DNA of 64,000 nt from Gemmatimonadaceae bacterium (GCA_016742275.1 JACVCD010000005.1:186001-250000); one strand, 5' to 3'. Positions 37,290 to 46,127 are shown, counted from the first letter of the stretch. Notes: generated by a model not told the origin, from the letters alone. A program made the numbers and translations.

Positions 37290-38267
37290 CTAAGACATGG
37301 CCTGCCTGATGGTCGACTCTATGTCTGCATGACCTTTCCGCCGAGCCCACGCCAGTGGCGTGGACCACGGCTTCCCGGCTTTGTCCCGATCTGCCCCGCG
37401 TTCGAGCAGCACCCGCACCATGTCGCGCTTGCCCCAGTGGGCAGCGTAGCCGAGTGGTGTGGAGTAGTACTCCTCGTCGATGGCGTTGATGTCTGCACCA
37501 TGGTCGAGCAGCAGCTCGACATGACGCACCGTTCCCTTGAATACCAGATCGTGCAGCACGGTCACCCGGCGCCAGCTCTGATGATTCGCGCTCGCGCCAT
37601 TCTTTAGCAGGAAGGCTGCGCTGTCATAGTTCTTGAAGTAGTACTCCTTCGCCCACTTTGATACATCGGGAACGCGCGCGCCGTAGCGCAGCAGCAGTTC
37701 GAGCATCGGCCGATCACCATCCTTCGCCGGCATGGAAAGAATGCCTTCGCCCCAGAATGCGTCTTCGTCATGCGCGAACTCCGGGTGATCCTGGAGCATG
37801 GCTTCCACATCCCGGTGTCGGCCCTGATCCACGTGCTCCTGAAAGCGGATTTGATCCTCACTCTTTCCGCGATCGATTCTCCCTATGTCATCCCAGGAAC
37901 GCGTCAGGGATGGCTTGGCGGCACTCTGGCGAAGGAAGGTCGCGATCTTCAAATGCCCACGATCGTCCGCCAGCAGTGTGAGCGGTTCGAGGTAGGGATG
38001 GTTCCGGCATTCGGGATCGAGACCCGCCTGCTCCACCACGTACTGCACCAGCGCGAGATGCCCCTCACGCACAGCGAAGTGCAGCGGCGACGTGTAGTCG
38101 TACTGACACGTCAACAGTGCTGGACAGGACTCAGCCATGTCCTTCACGCGATCCAGATCGCCGTCCCGACTCGCGACGAGCATGTCCCACACTTCGGCGG
38201 TCGTCGCAATCGCGCCGTCATGAAGCGACATGGGCCGCGATCCCATCAGTTCGCTGGGTTTGATCAT
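37290..38267 (-). CDS. Ankyrin-repeat protein
   Basis: A 325-residue soluble protein from the ATG at 38267. Several ankyrin repeats are visible: DYTSPLHFAVREGHLALVQYVVEQAGLD, LLADDRGHLKIATFLRQSA, ILSMPAKDGDRPMLELLLRYGARV, VTVLHDLVFKGTVRHVELLLDHGADINA and STPLGYAAHWGKRDMVRVLLERGADRDKAG. The spacing of 33 or so residues and the LLxxGAD ends are canonical; the middle of the protein is less regular. No signal peptide is present. Ankyrin repeats mediate protein-protein contacts, and the partner is unknown. It is probably co-transcribed with the PPOX-family gene. Confidence 0.88.
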   Translation of the reverse strand: MIKPSELMGSRPMSLHDGAIATTAEVWDMLVASRDGDLDRVKDMAESCPALLTCQYDYTSPLHFAVREGHLALVQYVVEQAGLDPECRNHPYLEPLTLLADDRGHLKIATFLRQSAAKPSLTRSWDDIGRIDRGKSEDQIRFQEHVDQGRHRDVEAMLQDHPEFAHDEDAFWGEGILSMPAKDGDRPMLELLLRYGARVPDVSKWAKEYYFKNYDSAAFLLKNGASANHQSWRRVTVLHDLVFKGTVRHVELLLDHGADINAIDEEYYSTPLGYAAHWGKRDMVRVLLERGADRDKAGKPWSTPLAWARRKGHADIESTIRQAMS

Positions 38268-38369
38268 AGGGCCGTCCGGACTCTTACAGGTTGTCCTCAA
38301 ACAATATGCAGTGTTTGAGGCAGGAGGTCAGAAGGCGCGCAAAATGTGGGCGGGATGTGGAAAATGACC

Positions 38370-38382
38370 CTCCAGTCTGGAG
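38370..38382. repeat. Small palindrome upstream of the PEP-CTERM gene
   Basis: CTCCAG-T-CTGGAG is a 13-bp palindrome in the 201-bp gap between the divergent ankyrin and PEP-CTERM genes. It could be an operator, but sites this short arise by chance in GC-rich DNA. Confidence 0.3.
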
Positions 38383-38468
38383 TGAAAAAGAATCCGTGAG
38401 GGACTTTGTCGGGCAACCGCGCGTGTGAGATGAAGGCACCACATCCATCTCCTCCCGAGGTTGCACAG

Positions 38469-39155
38469 ATGTCCAGAACTCCGCGACTCATGCGCTCGCT
38501 CGCCGCGATTCTCGCGACGGGCGTTACAATGGCGGCACCCGCCAGCGCTCAGGTGATCTACTCCGAAAACTTCAATGGTGGCACACCCTCCAATGGGTCC
38601 TACGCGACTGGCGTGCTGATTGGCGGAACCACCGTCAAGCCGCTCACCGGAGTCAATCACATCATCAATCAGACCCCTGGCGACAACATGCTCTCGCTTG
38701 CGGCAGGCCAATACGGCGCGCAATCGAGCATGCAGGCTGGTGGATTCTTCAATCTGCTGGCTGGGTTCAGCTACACCCTGAATTTCTCACAGGCCGTGTC
38801 GAATCTCGGCAATGGATTTACGGCCGGTCCCTGGGCGCTCGCGGTGAACATTGGCGCCGGGTCCACGACGTTCAGCGGCAGCGGCCCGATCGATTGGACC
38901 GCTCGTGAGTTCACCTACACGCCGGATAGCGATATCACCAATGCACTGGTGAACTTCGTCTTCTTCAACCCGGTGCAGAATCCGCCGGGGGGCTACGGCT
39001 ACAATGCGGCGTTCATCGATGACATCACCATTACGGCTGTGCGGGGGGCTCAGGAACCGCCACCAACCAATGTGCCCGAGCCGTCATCGGTTGCACTGCT
39101 CGCTGCAGGACTTGCCGGATTCACGCTCATCGCCCGCAAGCGCCGCGTGACGTAG
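38469..39155 (+). CDS. PEP-CTERM sorting-signal protein
   Basis: A 228-residue exported protein. The ATG at 38469 has GAGG upstream and opens a signal peptide ending Ala-Ser-Ala-Gln near residue 28. The mature domain is beta-rich with many Gly, Asn, Ser and Thr residues (IYSENFNGGTP near its start, INQTPGDNMLSLAAGQYG), similar to the lectin-like/sugar-binding domains common in this class. The C-terminus is a textbook PEP-CTERM tail: VPEPSSVALLAAGLAGFTL followed by a basic cluster (ARKRR). Such tails are recognised by exosortase and link to exopolysaccharide biofilm systems. No exosortase gene is in the window. Confidence 0.9.
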   Translation: MSRTPRLMRSLAAILATGVTMAAPASAQVIYSENFNGGTPSNGSYATGVLIGGTTVKPLTGVNHIINQTPGDNMLSLAAGQYGAQSSMQAGGFFNLLAGFSYTLNFSQAVSNLGNGFTAGPWALAVNIGAGSTTFSGSGPIDWTAREFTYTPDSDITNALVNFVFFNPVQNPPGGYGYNAAFIDDITITAVRGAQEPPPTNVPEPSSVALLAAGLAGFTLIARKRRVT

Positions 39156-39371
39156 TGGCCGCGGCATAGTGGTCATGGTGTAGTTGCTGTAGCGCGCCGC
39201 ACCAGCGCAATGCACGCATTGCATTGAGCAGGCTATGTACGTCGATGCCCGTCTCGGAACATTCCATGTTCTGCGACGGGCTATCGGTGTTTGGGATGCA
39301 AGCCAATGACGCTCGGGCGATGTAGGTTCATGGCAATTGCCGCGAACAATCCTCGTACCTCCCGCCTAGCC

Positions 39372-40520
39372 ATGCGCCTTCTGCTCGCACCTTTGACTGC
39401 CCTCGTGCTCGCCGCACCACTCGCAACTGACACACTGAGTGCGCAGCCCTCTTCGATCGTCTATCGATTGGGTAAAGACACGTCGGCCATTGAGCAGTTC
39501 ACACGATCAGCCACCGCATTGAACGGCGACATGGTGCAGCGCGCCGGTCCGGCCATCGCGCGATATCGCTACACCATCGCACTTGGCAAGGACGGTCGTC
39601 CCACGGCGGCCACACTGAACCGACTCAATCAGGACGGCACCGCCGCACCAGCGCCAAACACCTGGCGATTCACCCTGACTGCCGACTCCATTGTACGCGA
39701 GACGGTGTTTGCCGACAGCACGCAGCGACGCGCGTTTCCGGCGAAGGGTGGTTACGTCAACTGGCCCACGTACATCTACGCGCCAACCGAATTGCTCGCG
39801 ATGGCGCGCGCAAAGAAGCAGCCGGTGGATTCACTGCCGGCCGTTGGCAGTGCGGGCAATCTCGGCTTTACCGGACTCACCGCACTCGCAAACGACTCCA
39901 CGCGCATGCGTGGCGGCGCCTACGCCATGGTCCTACGTCATGATGCACAGCAGCGCCTGATTTCGGTGGACGGTAGCGGCACCACCAACAAACTCACCGC
40001 CACACGCGGTGGTGCTATCGACTTTGATGCCGTGGCCAAGGCCATGAAGCCAACGGGTGTATTGAGCCTTCGCGAAGACGCACGCGCCGCATTCGGCCCC
40101 GGTGGCATGGTGATCGTGGACTACGGTCGTCCGCAGGTGCGTGAGCGTAGTGTGTGGGGCGGCGTGCTTGTGCCATTCGACAGTGTGTGGCGCATGGGAG
40201 CCAATGACGCCACACATCTGTTCACCACCCGACCGCTGGTGATGGGCGATCTCGCGATCGCGCCCGGTATGTACACGCTGTGGGTGCAGCACACGCGCAA
40301 TGGCACCTTCCTCATCGTCAACAAGCAGACCGGCCAGTGGGGCACCGGTTACACCGCTGGGCAGGACCTCGGCAAAGTGGCCATGACGTTGAGTGATGCA
40401 CCCGGCTTCACCGAGACCATGACGATCACGGTGAAGGCGCAGGGCGCAACGCGCGGTGCCATCGACCTCGCGTGGGGCGACAAGGTGGCGAGTGTGCCGT
40501 TTACCGTGGGAACGCGATAG
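39372..40520 (+). CDS. Exported DUF2911 protein
   Basis: A 382-residue secreted protein from the ATG at 39372 (signal peptide to about residue 24); an ATG at 39330 is possible. The first half begins SIVYRLGKDTSAIEQFT and resembles the accessory domain of the two genes at 30162 and 31862. The second half is a DUF2911 domain: RAAFGPGGMVIVDYGRPQVRERSVWGGVLVPFDSVWRMGANDATHLFTTRPL, IAPGMYTLWVQ and LIVNKQTGQWGT. DUF2911 proteins are periplasmic or surface proteins of unknown function, frequent in Bacteroidota and Gemmatimonadota. Confidence 0.85.
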   Translation: MRLLLAPLTALVLAAPLATDTLSAQPSSIVYRLGKDTSAIEQFTRSATALNGDMVQRAGPAIARYRYTIALGKDGRPTAATLNRLNQDGTAAPAPNTWRFTLTADSIVRETVFADSTQRRAFPAKGGYVNWPTYIYAPTELLAMARAKKQPVDSLPAVGSAGNLGFTGLTALANDSTRMRGGAYAMVLRHDAQQRLISVDGSGTTNKLTATRGGAIDFDAVAKAMKPTGVLSLREDARAAFGPGGMVIVDYGRPQVRERSVWGGVLVPFDSVWRMGANDATHLFTTRPLVMGDLAIAPGMYTLWVQHTRNGTFLIVNKQTGQWGTGYTAGQDLGKVAMTLSDAPGFTETMTITVKAQGATRGAIDLAWGDKVASVPFTVGTR

Positions 40521-40596
40521 CTGCCGCACTGGTCGCATCGAGGACTGAGAGTCGAAGGGCGGGACAGAAGTAGGTCAACTGCCTATCTTTCCTAGC

Positions 40597-40627
40597 ATCC
40601 GTGTGCCGGCCACGCCGGCGCACGGAT
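40597..40627 (+). terminator. Stable hairpin between the DUF2911 and glutamate dehydrogenase genes
   Basis: A 14-bp stem (ATCCGTGTGCCGGC with GCCGGCGCACGGAT, one G-U pair) and a CAC loop. It lies 77 bp after the DUF2911 stop and 76 bp before the dehydrogenase ATG. There is no U-tract, so it may be either a terminator or a 5'-leader structure of the dehydrogenase transcript. Confidence 0.5.
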
Positions 40628-40703
40628 ATCCCACCTTGCTCCGTGTTTTGGTGCCGACGATGTCGCACCCGGAAGCAACTTGTATACCTCCAGCTCTCGA
40701 CCC

Positions 40704-42116
40704 ATGTCCACGAGCTTTCTGGTCCAGGTCAACGATGCATTCGACCGCGCTGCGGTCTATACGAAACATGACCCCACGCTGCTCGCGCAGATCCGTGCCT
40801 GCAATGCGGTCTATTTCGTCAGTTTTCCCATTCGCCGTGACAACGGCACCATCGAAGTCATTCAGGGGTGGCGCGCGGAACACTCGCAGCACAAGTCACC
40901 CACCAAGGGCGGCATCCGCTACGCGCCCAATGTCACGGAAGACGAAGTGCAGGCCCTCGCGGCACTGATGACGTACAAGTGCGCCATCGTGGACGTGCCA
41001 TTCGGTGGCGCCAAGGGTGGCGTGAAGATTGATCGTCGTCAGTACTCCGAGGCCGAACTCGAACGCATCACGCGTCGCTACACGTTCGAACTCGTGCGCA
41101 AGCGTTTCATCGGCCCCGGCATCGATGTACCGGCTCCCGACTACGGCACGTCGTCCAAGGAAATGGCGTGGATTGCCGACACGTACGCGCAGCTCGCCAA
41201 CGGTGAGCTCGACGCCATTGCCTGCGTAACGGCCAAGCCGCTGGCGCAGGGCGGTATCCGTGGCCGCACCGAAGCCACGGGCCGCGGTGTGTTCTACGGT
41301 TTGCGCGAAGCCTGTGACGACGGCGACATGATGAAGTCGCTCGGCCTCACGCGTGGTCTCGAAGGCAAGCGCGTGATCGTGCAGGGTCTCGGCAATGTGG
41401 GTTACTGGGCCGCGCGCTTTCTGAGTGAAGCAGGTGCGCACGTGGTGGCGGTGGCCGAGTACAACGGTGCCGTGGCGAACGACGCTGGCCTCGATATCGT
41501 GGCACTCGACAAGTGGCGGAAGGAACGTGGTACATTGCTGGGCTTCCCCGGTGCCACCGATATCCCCGACGCGATGTCAGCGCTCGAACGCCCGTGTGAC
41601 ATTCTCGTGCCGGCCGCGCTCGAGCATCAGCTCACGGGCGAGAACGCACCGCGCATTCAGGCCAAGATCATTGCCGAAGCGGCCAACGGTCCTACTACGC
41701 CGGAAGCCGAAGCGGTTTTTGCCGAGCGTGGTGTGTTGGTGTTGCCCGATGTGTGGCTCAACGCCGGCGGTGTGATCGTGTCCTACTTCGAGTGGCTCAA
41801 GAATCTTTCGCATGTGCGCTTTGGCCGCATGCAGAAACGCCACGAAGAAGAAACACTGCGCAAGTTGCTGCGTGCCATCGAGACCAAGACCGGCACGAGC
41901 TTTACCGAGGCTGAGGCACTATCGATTGCTGAAGGTGCCGACGAAGAAGATCTCGTGGCATCAGGTCTCGCCGAGTCGATGATTGTGGCCTATCGCCAGC
42001 TGGCCGAGGTGCACCGCCGTATTGGTGACAAGAAGGTCACGCTGCGCACTGCGGCGATGGTGAGCGCTATCGACAAGGTGGCGCAGTCGTACGTGGATAT
42101 GGGAATCTTCCCGTAA
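40704..42116 (+). CDS. Glu/Leu/Phe/Val dehydrogenase (probable glutamate dehydrogenase)
   Basis: A 470-residue amino acid dehydrogenase that interconverts glutamate (or a related amino acid) with its 2-oxo acid and ammonia. The substrate site is visible as GWRAEHSQHKSPTKGGIRY and MTYKCAIVDVPFGGAKGG with catalytic Lys104; PAPDYGTSSKEMAW and GGIRGRTEATGRGVFYG follow. The Rossmann core is VIVQGLGNVGYWAARFL. It is longer than typical hexameric NAD enzymes (about 415-450) through extra helices near the C-terminus. The ATG at 40704 is preferred over an upstream TTG. It ends 2 bp before the convergent gene's stop. Confidence 0.92.
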   Translation: MSTSFLVQVNDAFDRAAVYTKHDPTLLAQIRACNAVYFVSFPIRRDNGTIEVIQGWRAEHSQHKSPTKGGIRYAPNVTEDEVQALAALMTYKCAIVDVPFGGAKGGVKIDRRQYSEAELERITRRYTFELVRKRFIGPGIDVPAPDYGTSSKEMAWIADTYAQLANGELDAIACVTAKPLAQGGIRGRTEATGRGVFYGLREACDDGDMMKSLGLTRGLEGKRVIVQGLGNVGYWAARFLSEAGAHVVAVAEYNGAVANDAGLDIVALDKWRKERGTLLGFPGATDIPDAMSALERPCDILVPAALEHQLTGENAPRIQAKIIAEAANGPTTPEAEAVFAERGVLVLPDVWLNAGGVIVSYFEWLKNLSHVRFGRMQKRHEEETLRKLLRAIETKTGTSFTEAEALSIAEGADEEDLVASGLAESMIVAYRQLAEVHRRIGDKKVTLRTAAMVSAIDKVAQSYVDMGIFP

Positions 42117-42118
42117 CA

Positions 42119-42856
42119 TCAGCGATGTGAGACGCACTGTCGGCCATCGGTACCCCGATGGCTGATGGCGCGCTCAAACCAGCCTTCTTCGCGATCGATA
42201 TCGGTTGGAGACCGAAGTCCCATCCACCCGGTCTCTTTCGTGATGGTAATGGGCCAGACATTGTCCCAACATTCCATAGTCGCTATGGGTGGCTCGCCCC
42301 ATCGCGCGATCAGGCCCAGGGGGTTCAGTGTGCCGCCGTACAACCCGGAGTAGGTGCCGGTAGCCTGCCACGTGCCCGCCGACAGTGTGCCCTCGTTGTC
42401 CGGCCCTTGTCCGTGCAGATCACGTGGCGCCACGAGTGTAATGATGAGTGAGTCGTCGGGTGCTGTTGGTGATCGGTTGCCTGTTGCAAATCCGAAATAC
42501 ATGTCACCGCGAGGGGAGTCGCCATCAATCACTTTCCATCCCTCGCTGATTACCCCATTGCGAAACACAACGTGTGTCTCGTCGCGACCGCGCCGCTCGT
42601 TGACGATGCGCAATGTGAGTTCGCCAGCAAGAAACGCTTTGCCGTCGAGAAGGCGCCAATGAAACTCAGCGCCCTCGATCGGCAGCTTGAAGTACAGCGT
42701 ACGATTAGCCGTTGGGCTCAGGAACGGCGGGACGTATCCGCGAAAGACACTGAGCCATATCGTCAATACCAGGATGATCCGCATCCAAACATTGCTGCCT
42801 AGCCACGACCAACGCTTGCGCTTCTGCAAAGGAATATCTGTCACAGACGATCTCAT
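42119..42856 (-). CDS. Hypothetical membrane-anchored protein
   Basis: A 245-residue protein with one hydrophobic helix (about 24-42, VWMRIILVLTIWLSVFRGY) after a basic N-terminus, so probably anchored with the bulk outside the cytoplasm. The rest is beta-rich (LYFKLPIEGAEFHWRLLDGKAFLAGELTLRIV, GTWQATGTYSGLYGGTLNPLGLIARWGE) and unlike any family I recognise. Base use is slightly more A+T-rich than its neighbours. It converges on the dehydrogenase gene and is divergent from the propeller gene, with 155 bp between starts. Confidence 0.55.
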   Translation of the reverse strand: MRSSVTDIPLQKRKRWSWLGSNVWMRIILVLTIWLSVFRGYVPPFLSPTANRTLYFKLPIEGAEFHWRLLDGKAFLAGELTLRIVNERRGRDETHVVFRNGVISEGWKVIDGDSPRGDMYFGFATGNRSPTAPDDSLIITLVAPRDLHGQGPDNEGTLSAGTWQATGTYSGLYGGTLNPLGLIARWGEPPIATMECWDNVWPITITKETGWMGLRSPTDIDREEGWFERAISHRGTDGRQCVSHR

Positions 42857-43011
42857 CAGGAATGATAGGAACAGTGCAATGTGCGTACATCACCAAATAT
42901 ACACTGCAGCCCATTCGCTGCTTTGCGCGTGCCAGATACACGAATGAATTTCTGCGCGACCAATAGCGAACCTTGCGCGCAACCTTGCTGCAATTCTTTG
43001 GAGGCCATGAC

Positions 43012-43938
43012 ATGCCAACGCTTCGCCCGGCGGTGCATCTCGTTCTCGAACGCCGCCTTGATGTCTTCGCATTCGATATGGGGTCGCCGCTGATGCGGGC
43101 GGCGAGTTACCGAAGTGGCGCCGAGTGGCGCGACTGGCATGCCACTCCCAATCTGCCGTCGTTTGCCAATGGCGCTCATGCACCAAGTGTGTGTGGATCC
43201 GCTGATGGTCGCATCGTGCATGTGGTGGCGCGTGCGTCGGAATCACGCAACGATCCCGGTGTCTTTTATGCGCGTAGCAGCAACTACATGCAGAGCTGGG
43301 ACATTGCATGGCAGGAGATTGGCAATTCCAACTCGACGTCATCACCAACCATCGCCTGCTCGGGCAACGGACAGCTGCTCTACGCGTTCGTGCGCGGCAG
43401 TGACAACCGCTGCTGGTTTGCGCGATCGGTGAATGCGGGAACACGCTGGGAGATGGCCTGGCAGGCCATCGGCTCCGGTGTGTTCGAAACAGGATGCAGT
43501 GCAGGTGTAAGCGCCGATGGCGAAACCATCATCGTGGTCGGACGCGGCAACGACAATCGATTCTGGTACGCGCGGTCCCGCAATCGCGGACAGACCTGGG
43601 AGCTCGCATGGGCTGCCATTGGCTCCGGCACATTCACCTCCGCACCCACTGTCGCCCTCTCGGCCGACGGCGCCACCTGTTACGTGCTCGGTCGCGGTAT
43701 GGATAACAAGTGCTGGTGGACACGCTCCACCGACATCGGACAGACGTGGCGTGGGTGGGAACAGGTGCCACACGGTGTGCTCAACACCGGACCCGCTGCA
43801 GCAACGACTTGGGATGGACGTGAGCTGTATGTCGTGGCTGCCGGAAAGGACAATCGCATGTGGTGGGCGACTTCACCCAATCGCGGGGATAGCTGGGCGG
43901 TCGCATGGTCGCCCATCGGATCCCGCACCTTCGAATGA
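43012..43938 (+). CDS. PLL-like beta-propeller lectin-type repeat protein
   Basis: A 308-residue protein from the ATG at 43012 with GGAGG upstream and no signal peptide. It consists of about five or six repeats of 45-50 residues, each with the pattern W-x-x-x-W-x-x-I-G-S-G-x-F, then a strand such as SADGETIIVVGRGNDNRFWYARS, and closes with GKDNRMWWATSPNRGDSW. The repeated G-x-D-N-x-x-W-x-A/T motif resembles the PLL-type (Photorhabdus) and fungal fucose-lectin propellers, whose blades bind sugars. Carbohydrate binding is inferred. It ends 10 bp before a serine hydrolase gene, so the two probably work together. Confidence 0.7.
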   Translation: MPTLRPAVHLVLERRLDVFAFDMGSPLMRAASYRSGAEWRDWHATPNLPSFANGAHAPSVCGSADGRIVHVVARASESRNDPGVFYARSSNYMQSWDIAWQEIGNSNSTSSPTIACSGNGQLLYAFVRGSDNRCWFARSVNAGTRWEMAWQAIGSGVFETGCSAGVSADGETIIVVGRGNDNRFWYARSRNRGQTWELAWAAIGSGTFTSAPTVALSADGATCYVLGRGMDNKCWWTRSTDIGQTWRGWEQVPHGVLNTGPAAATTWDGRELYVVAAGKDNRMWWATSPNRGDSWAVAWSPIGSRTFE

Positions 43939-43948
43939 GGCGCTGACC

Positions 43949-45184
43949 ATGGCATCGCGTACTCCCGGACTGCCGCCTGTCGGCCGCAATCGTCCCGATT
44001 TTTCGATCGCACCTTCTGCGTATCTCAAAACCAAGCTCGAAGCGATTCGCACGGAGCACGGTGTTCCAGCACTAGCGGGTGTGCTCGTGCGCGAAGGTGG
44101 AGACACAGTCGTTGGCGTGGCCGTCGGTCAGCGCAAGTCCGACCTGTCGGCCACCGCAAGCGCCAACATCGTACAGCAGACCGATCGCTTCTGCATTGGA
44201 TCAGTAACCAAGCCATTCACCGGTCTTCTCATGGCGCGGCTCGTGCAGCAGCGCGCGGACCTGGCCTGGACCACACGTATTCGCGATGTGTTCCCCGAGA
44301 TGGCTACGCCGGTGTTCCGCACACGGTATGGCATTCGCTCATCGTATCTCGACAAGACACTCGAGCAGCTGATGTCGCACGACGCTGAGCTGCCGTATGC
44401 GCCAAAGAATGGCTTCGAGATGCAGGTATCGCGTGGCGATCTCACCGGCGCCATGAGTACGGACTACAGCACGCCGGATTCACTGGCCGTGCGACGCTAC
44501 AACTATGTCATCACCTCGCTGCAGGACGCGCCGGAACCGTCACCCGGTTCGGATATTGTCTACGGCGGCGGATGCATCATTGCCGCCGCGATGGCCGAAC
44601 GACTGACGGGCAAGTCCTACGAACAACTGATGCAGGACGAAGTCTTCGGTCCGCTCGGCATGTCGCGCACCGGATTTGGGCGCCTGGCCACCAGTAGTGC
44701 ACCTGATGGTCTGTGGGAACACAACAGCAATCCGAGCTCCGGCGTGCTCACGCCAGATGCGAAGGCGATTCTCCTGGTGGAGAACTTCAATTCACACGGA
44801 CCCGCTGGCGCGGTGTGCACCACGCATGCGGACATGGCCAAGTTCATCACTGCCAACCTGAGCGAATCTGGTAAACCCAAAACGGTCGCCAGCGATGCCA
44901 CACTACGTCAGGCACATACCGTGCACGATTCCGCTGGAACCTCCTACACACGCGGTGGCTGGCATCGTATTGGCTCCGGCACGTCATTCTCCGTGCGTCA
45001 CAACGGCGACAACTGCCGGAGTCGCGCTGAGCTGCGCGTGTTTCCTGGTCTCAATCATGGCTACGCCGCCATGTCCAACGTGGGCAATGGTTGCGCGGAT
45101 GGTACACACATCGGTCGAGATGCCGTAGGCGCGACGTTGTCGGCCCTCAAGGAGATGCACGACAACTGGGAGACGTTGTTCTAA
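43949..45184 (+). CDS. Serine hydrolase, class C beta-lactamase/DD-peptidase family
   Basis: A 411-residue protein with the penicillin-binding fold. Ser85-Val-Thr-Lys88 is the SxxK nucleophile motif (FCIGSVTKPFTG); the second motif is Tyr205-Gly-Gly in VYGGGCIIAAAMAERLTG, where Asn is usual at the third place; and a C-terminal His-Asn-Gly replaces Lys-Thr-Gly (SVRHNGDN), as in esterase and D-aminopeptidase relatives. VFGPLGMSRTGFG is also typical. No signal peptide is seen, which is unusual for a peptidoglycan enzyme and favours an esterase or peptidase role. GAGG precedes the ATG at 43949. It forms an operon with the propeller gene. Confidence 0.87.
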   Translation: MASRTPGLPPVGRNRPDFSIAPSAYLKTKLEAIRTEHGVPALAGVLVREGGDTVVGVAVGQRKSDLSATASANIVQQTDRFCIGSVTKPFTGLLMARLVQQRADLAWTTRIRDVFPEMATPVFRTRYGIRSSYLDKTLEQLMSHDAELPYAPKNGFEMQVSRGDLTGAMSTDYSTPDSLAVRRYNYVITSLQDAPEPSPGSDIVYGGGCIIAAAMAERLTGKSYEQLMQDEVFGPLGMSRTGFGRLATSSAPDGLWEHNSNPSSGVLTPDAKAILLVENFNSHGPAGAVCTTHADMAKFITANLSESGKPKTVASDATLRQAHTVHDSAGTSYTRGGWHRIGSGTSFSVRHNGDNCRSRAELRVFPGLNHGYAAMSNVGNGCADGTHIGRDAVGATLSALKEMHDNWETLF

Positions 45185-45285
45185 CCGACTGAAGTTGAAC
45201 TACTGCGACTAATGATGCCGCGCGATTTCTGCCTCAGTCAGGCGCAGGAATCGTGCGGCATTGTTGTACAGGATCATGAAAGCCA

Positions 45286-45690
45286 CTACCGAGTGTGGAA
45301 CTTGAACGGAGCGTCCGTCACCGTAACACTCCGCTTACGACCGTCGACGGGCAGTAACTTCCATCGCGCTCGCTTGAGGAATTGACAGACGGATCGACCA
45401 AACTCCTGGTGAGACTCCGAAATAATGAGTGCAGTCCCCGGCACCACACGCCCATTGGTATCCACCACGAACCGCGCGGTCACTTCGCCTTGCACTCCTT
45501 GTGAGCGCAACTCGGGGGGATACTCCGGCCCTGTGCCTGCAATCCACTGCAACATCGCTTTCGAATCCGCCCCAATGCGAGAAACCGTGGTATCTGTTTC
45601 CACCTTCACCCTGTCACCGCACGGCCATGGCGGCGGTGCATCGGGAGTCCACGCCAACGATACGATCAACGACAGCACTTGGTGATTCAC
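45286..45690 (-). CDS. TonB C-terminal-domain protein
   Basis: A 134-residue protein from a GTG start, with a short hydrophobic N-terminus that may be a weak signal or anchor. GTGPEYPPELRSQGVQGEVTARFVVDTNGRVVPGTALIISESHQEFGRSVCQFLKRARWKLLPVDG matches the TonB C-terminal fold (YPPEL, GxVxxxFxVDxxGRV, and a closing helix then W). It lacks the proline-rich periplasm-spanning region and a full membrane anchor, so it is a short stand-alone TonB_C protein, not a working energy transducer. It lies next to the decayed HigBA locus. Confidence 0.75.
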   Translation of the reverse strand: MNHQVLSLIVSLAWTPDAPPPWPCGDRVKVETDTTVSRIGADSKAMLQWIAGTGPEYPPELRSQGVQGEVTARFVVDTNGRVVPGTALIISESHQEFGRSVCQFLKRARWKLLPVDGRKRSVTVTDAPFKFHTR

Positions 45691-45755
45691 TCTGCGACTC
45701 CGGTTCAGTTGAGATCAATCTTCATAGCACGCTAGACGAACGCATTCCAAATCCG

Positions 45756-46127
45756 TCATCCGGCGCGCGTCAGTGGCTTCAGGCGAGCAATCTGACTCGC
45801 CTCCTTGGAACGAAGGGCATGCCACAGATCCCAGTCCTGCTGGAGGCCAAGCCAAAAGTCCGCACTCATCCCGGTAACCTGGGCGAGTCGGAGAGCCGTG
45901 TCGGGCGTGACACTCCGCTTGGCATTGATGACCTCATTGAGCCGAGGGAATGATACACCCAGCTGGATCGCAAACGCCGACTGAGAGATTCCCAAAGGCT
46001 TGAGGAATTCTTCGAGCAGCATCTCGCCCGGATGCGTCGGTGGCTGATGGGTCGGTAACCGACGCTCCACGAGAGGCGTGCCCGTGTTCGGCTTAGTGGT
46101 AGTCCGTGACTTCGACGTCGTTGACAT
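45756..46127 (-). CDS. higA: HigA-type antitoxin with HTH (orphaned)
   Basis: A 123-residue protein. The ATG at 46127 has GGGAGGG just upstream. Residues about 30-105 are a HigA/XRE antitoxin: HPGEMLLEEFLKPLGISQSAFAIQLGVSFPRLNEVINAKRSVTPDTALRLAQVTGMSADFWLGLQQDWDLW, with the HTH spanning SQSAFAIQLGVSFPRLNEVI. The N-terminal 25 residues are Thr/Ser/Lys-rich and unusual for the family; a GTG at 46070 would remove part of them. The toxin gene immediately upstream retains only its 3' end, so this is probably an orphan antitoxin that could still bind DNA or cross-neutralise related toxins. Confidence 0.82.
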   Translation of the reverse strand: MSTTSKSRTTTKPNTGTPLVERRLPTHQPPTHPGEMLLEEFLKPLGISQSAFAIQLGVSFPRLNEVINAKRSVTPDTALRLAQVTGMSADFWLGLQQDWDLWHALRSKEASQIARLKPLTRAG

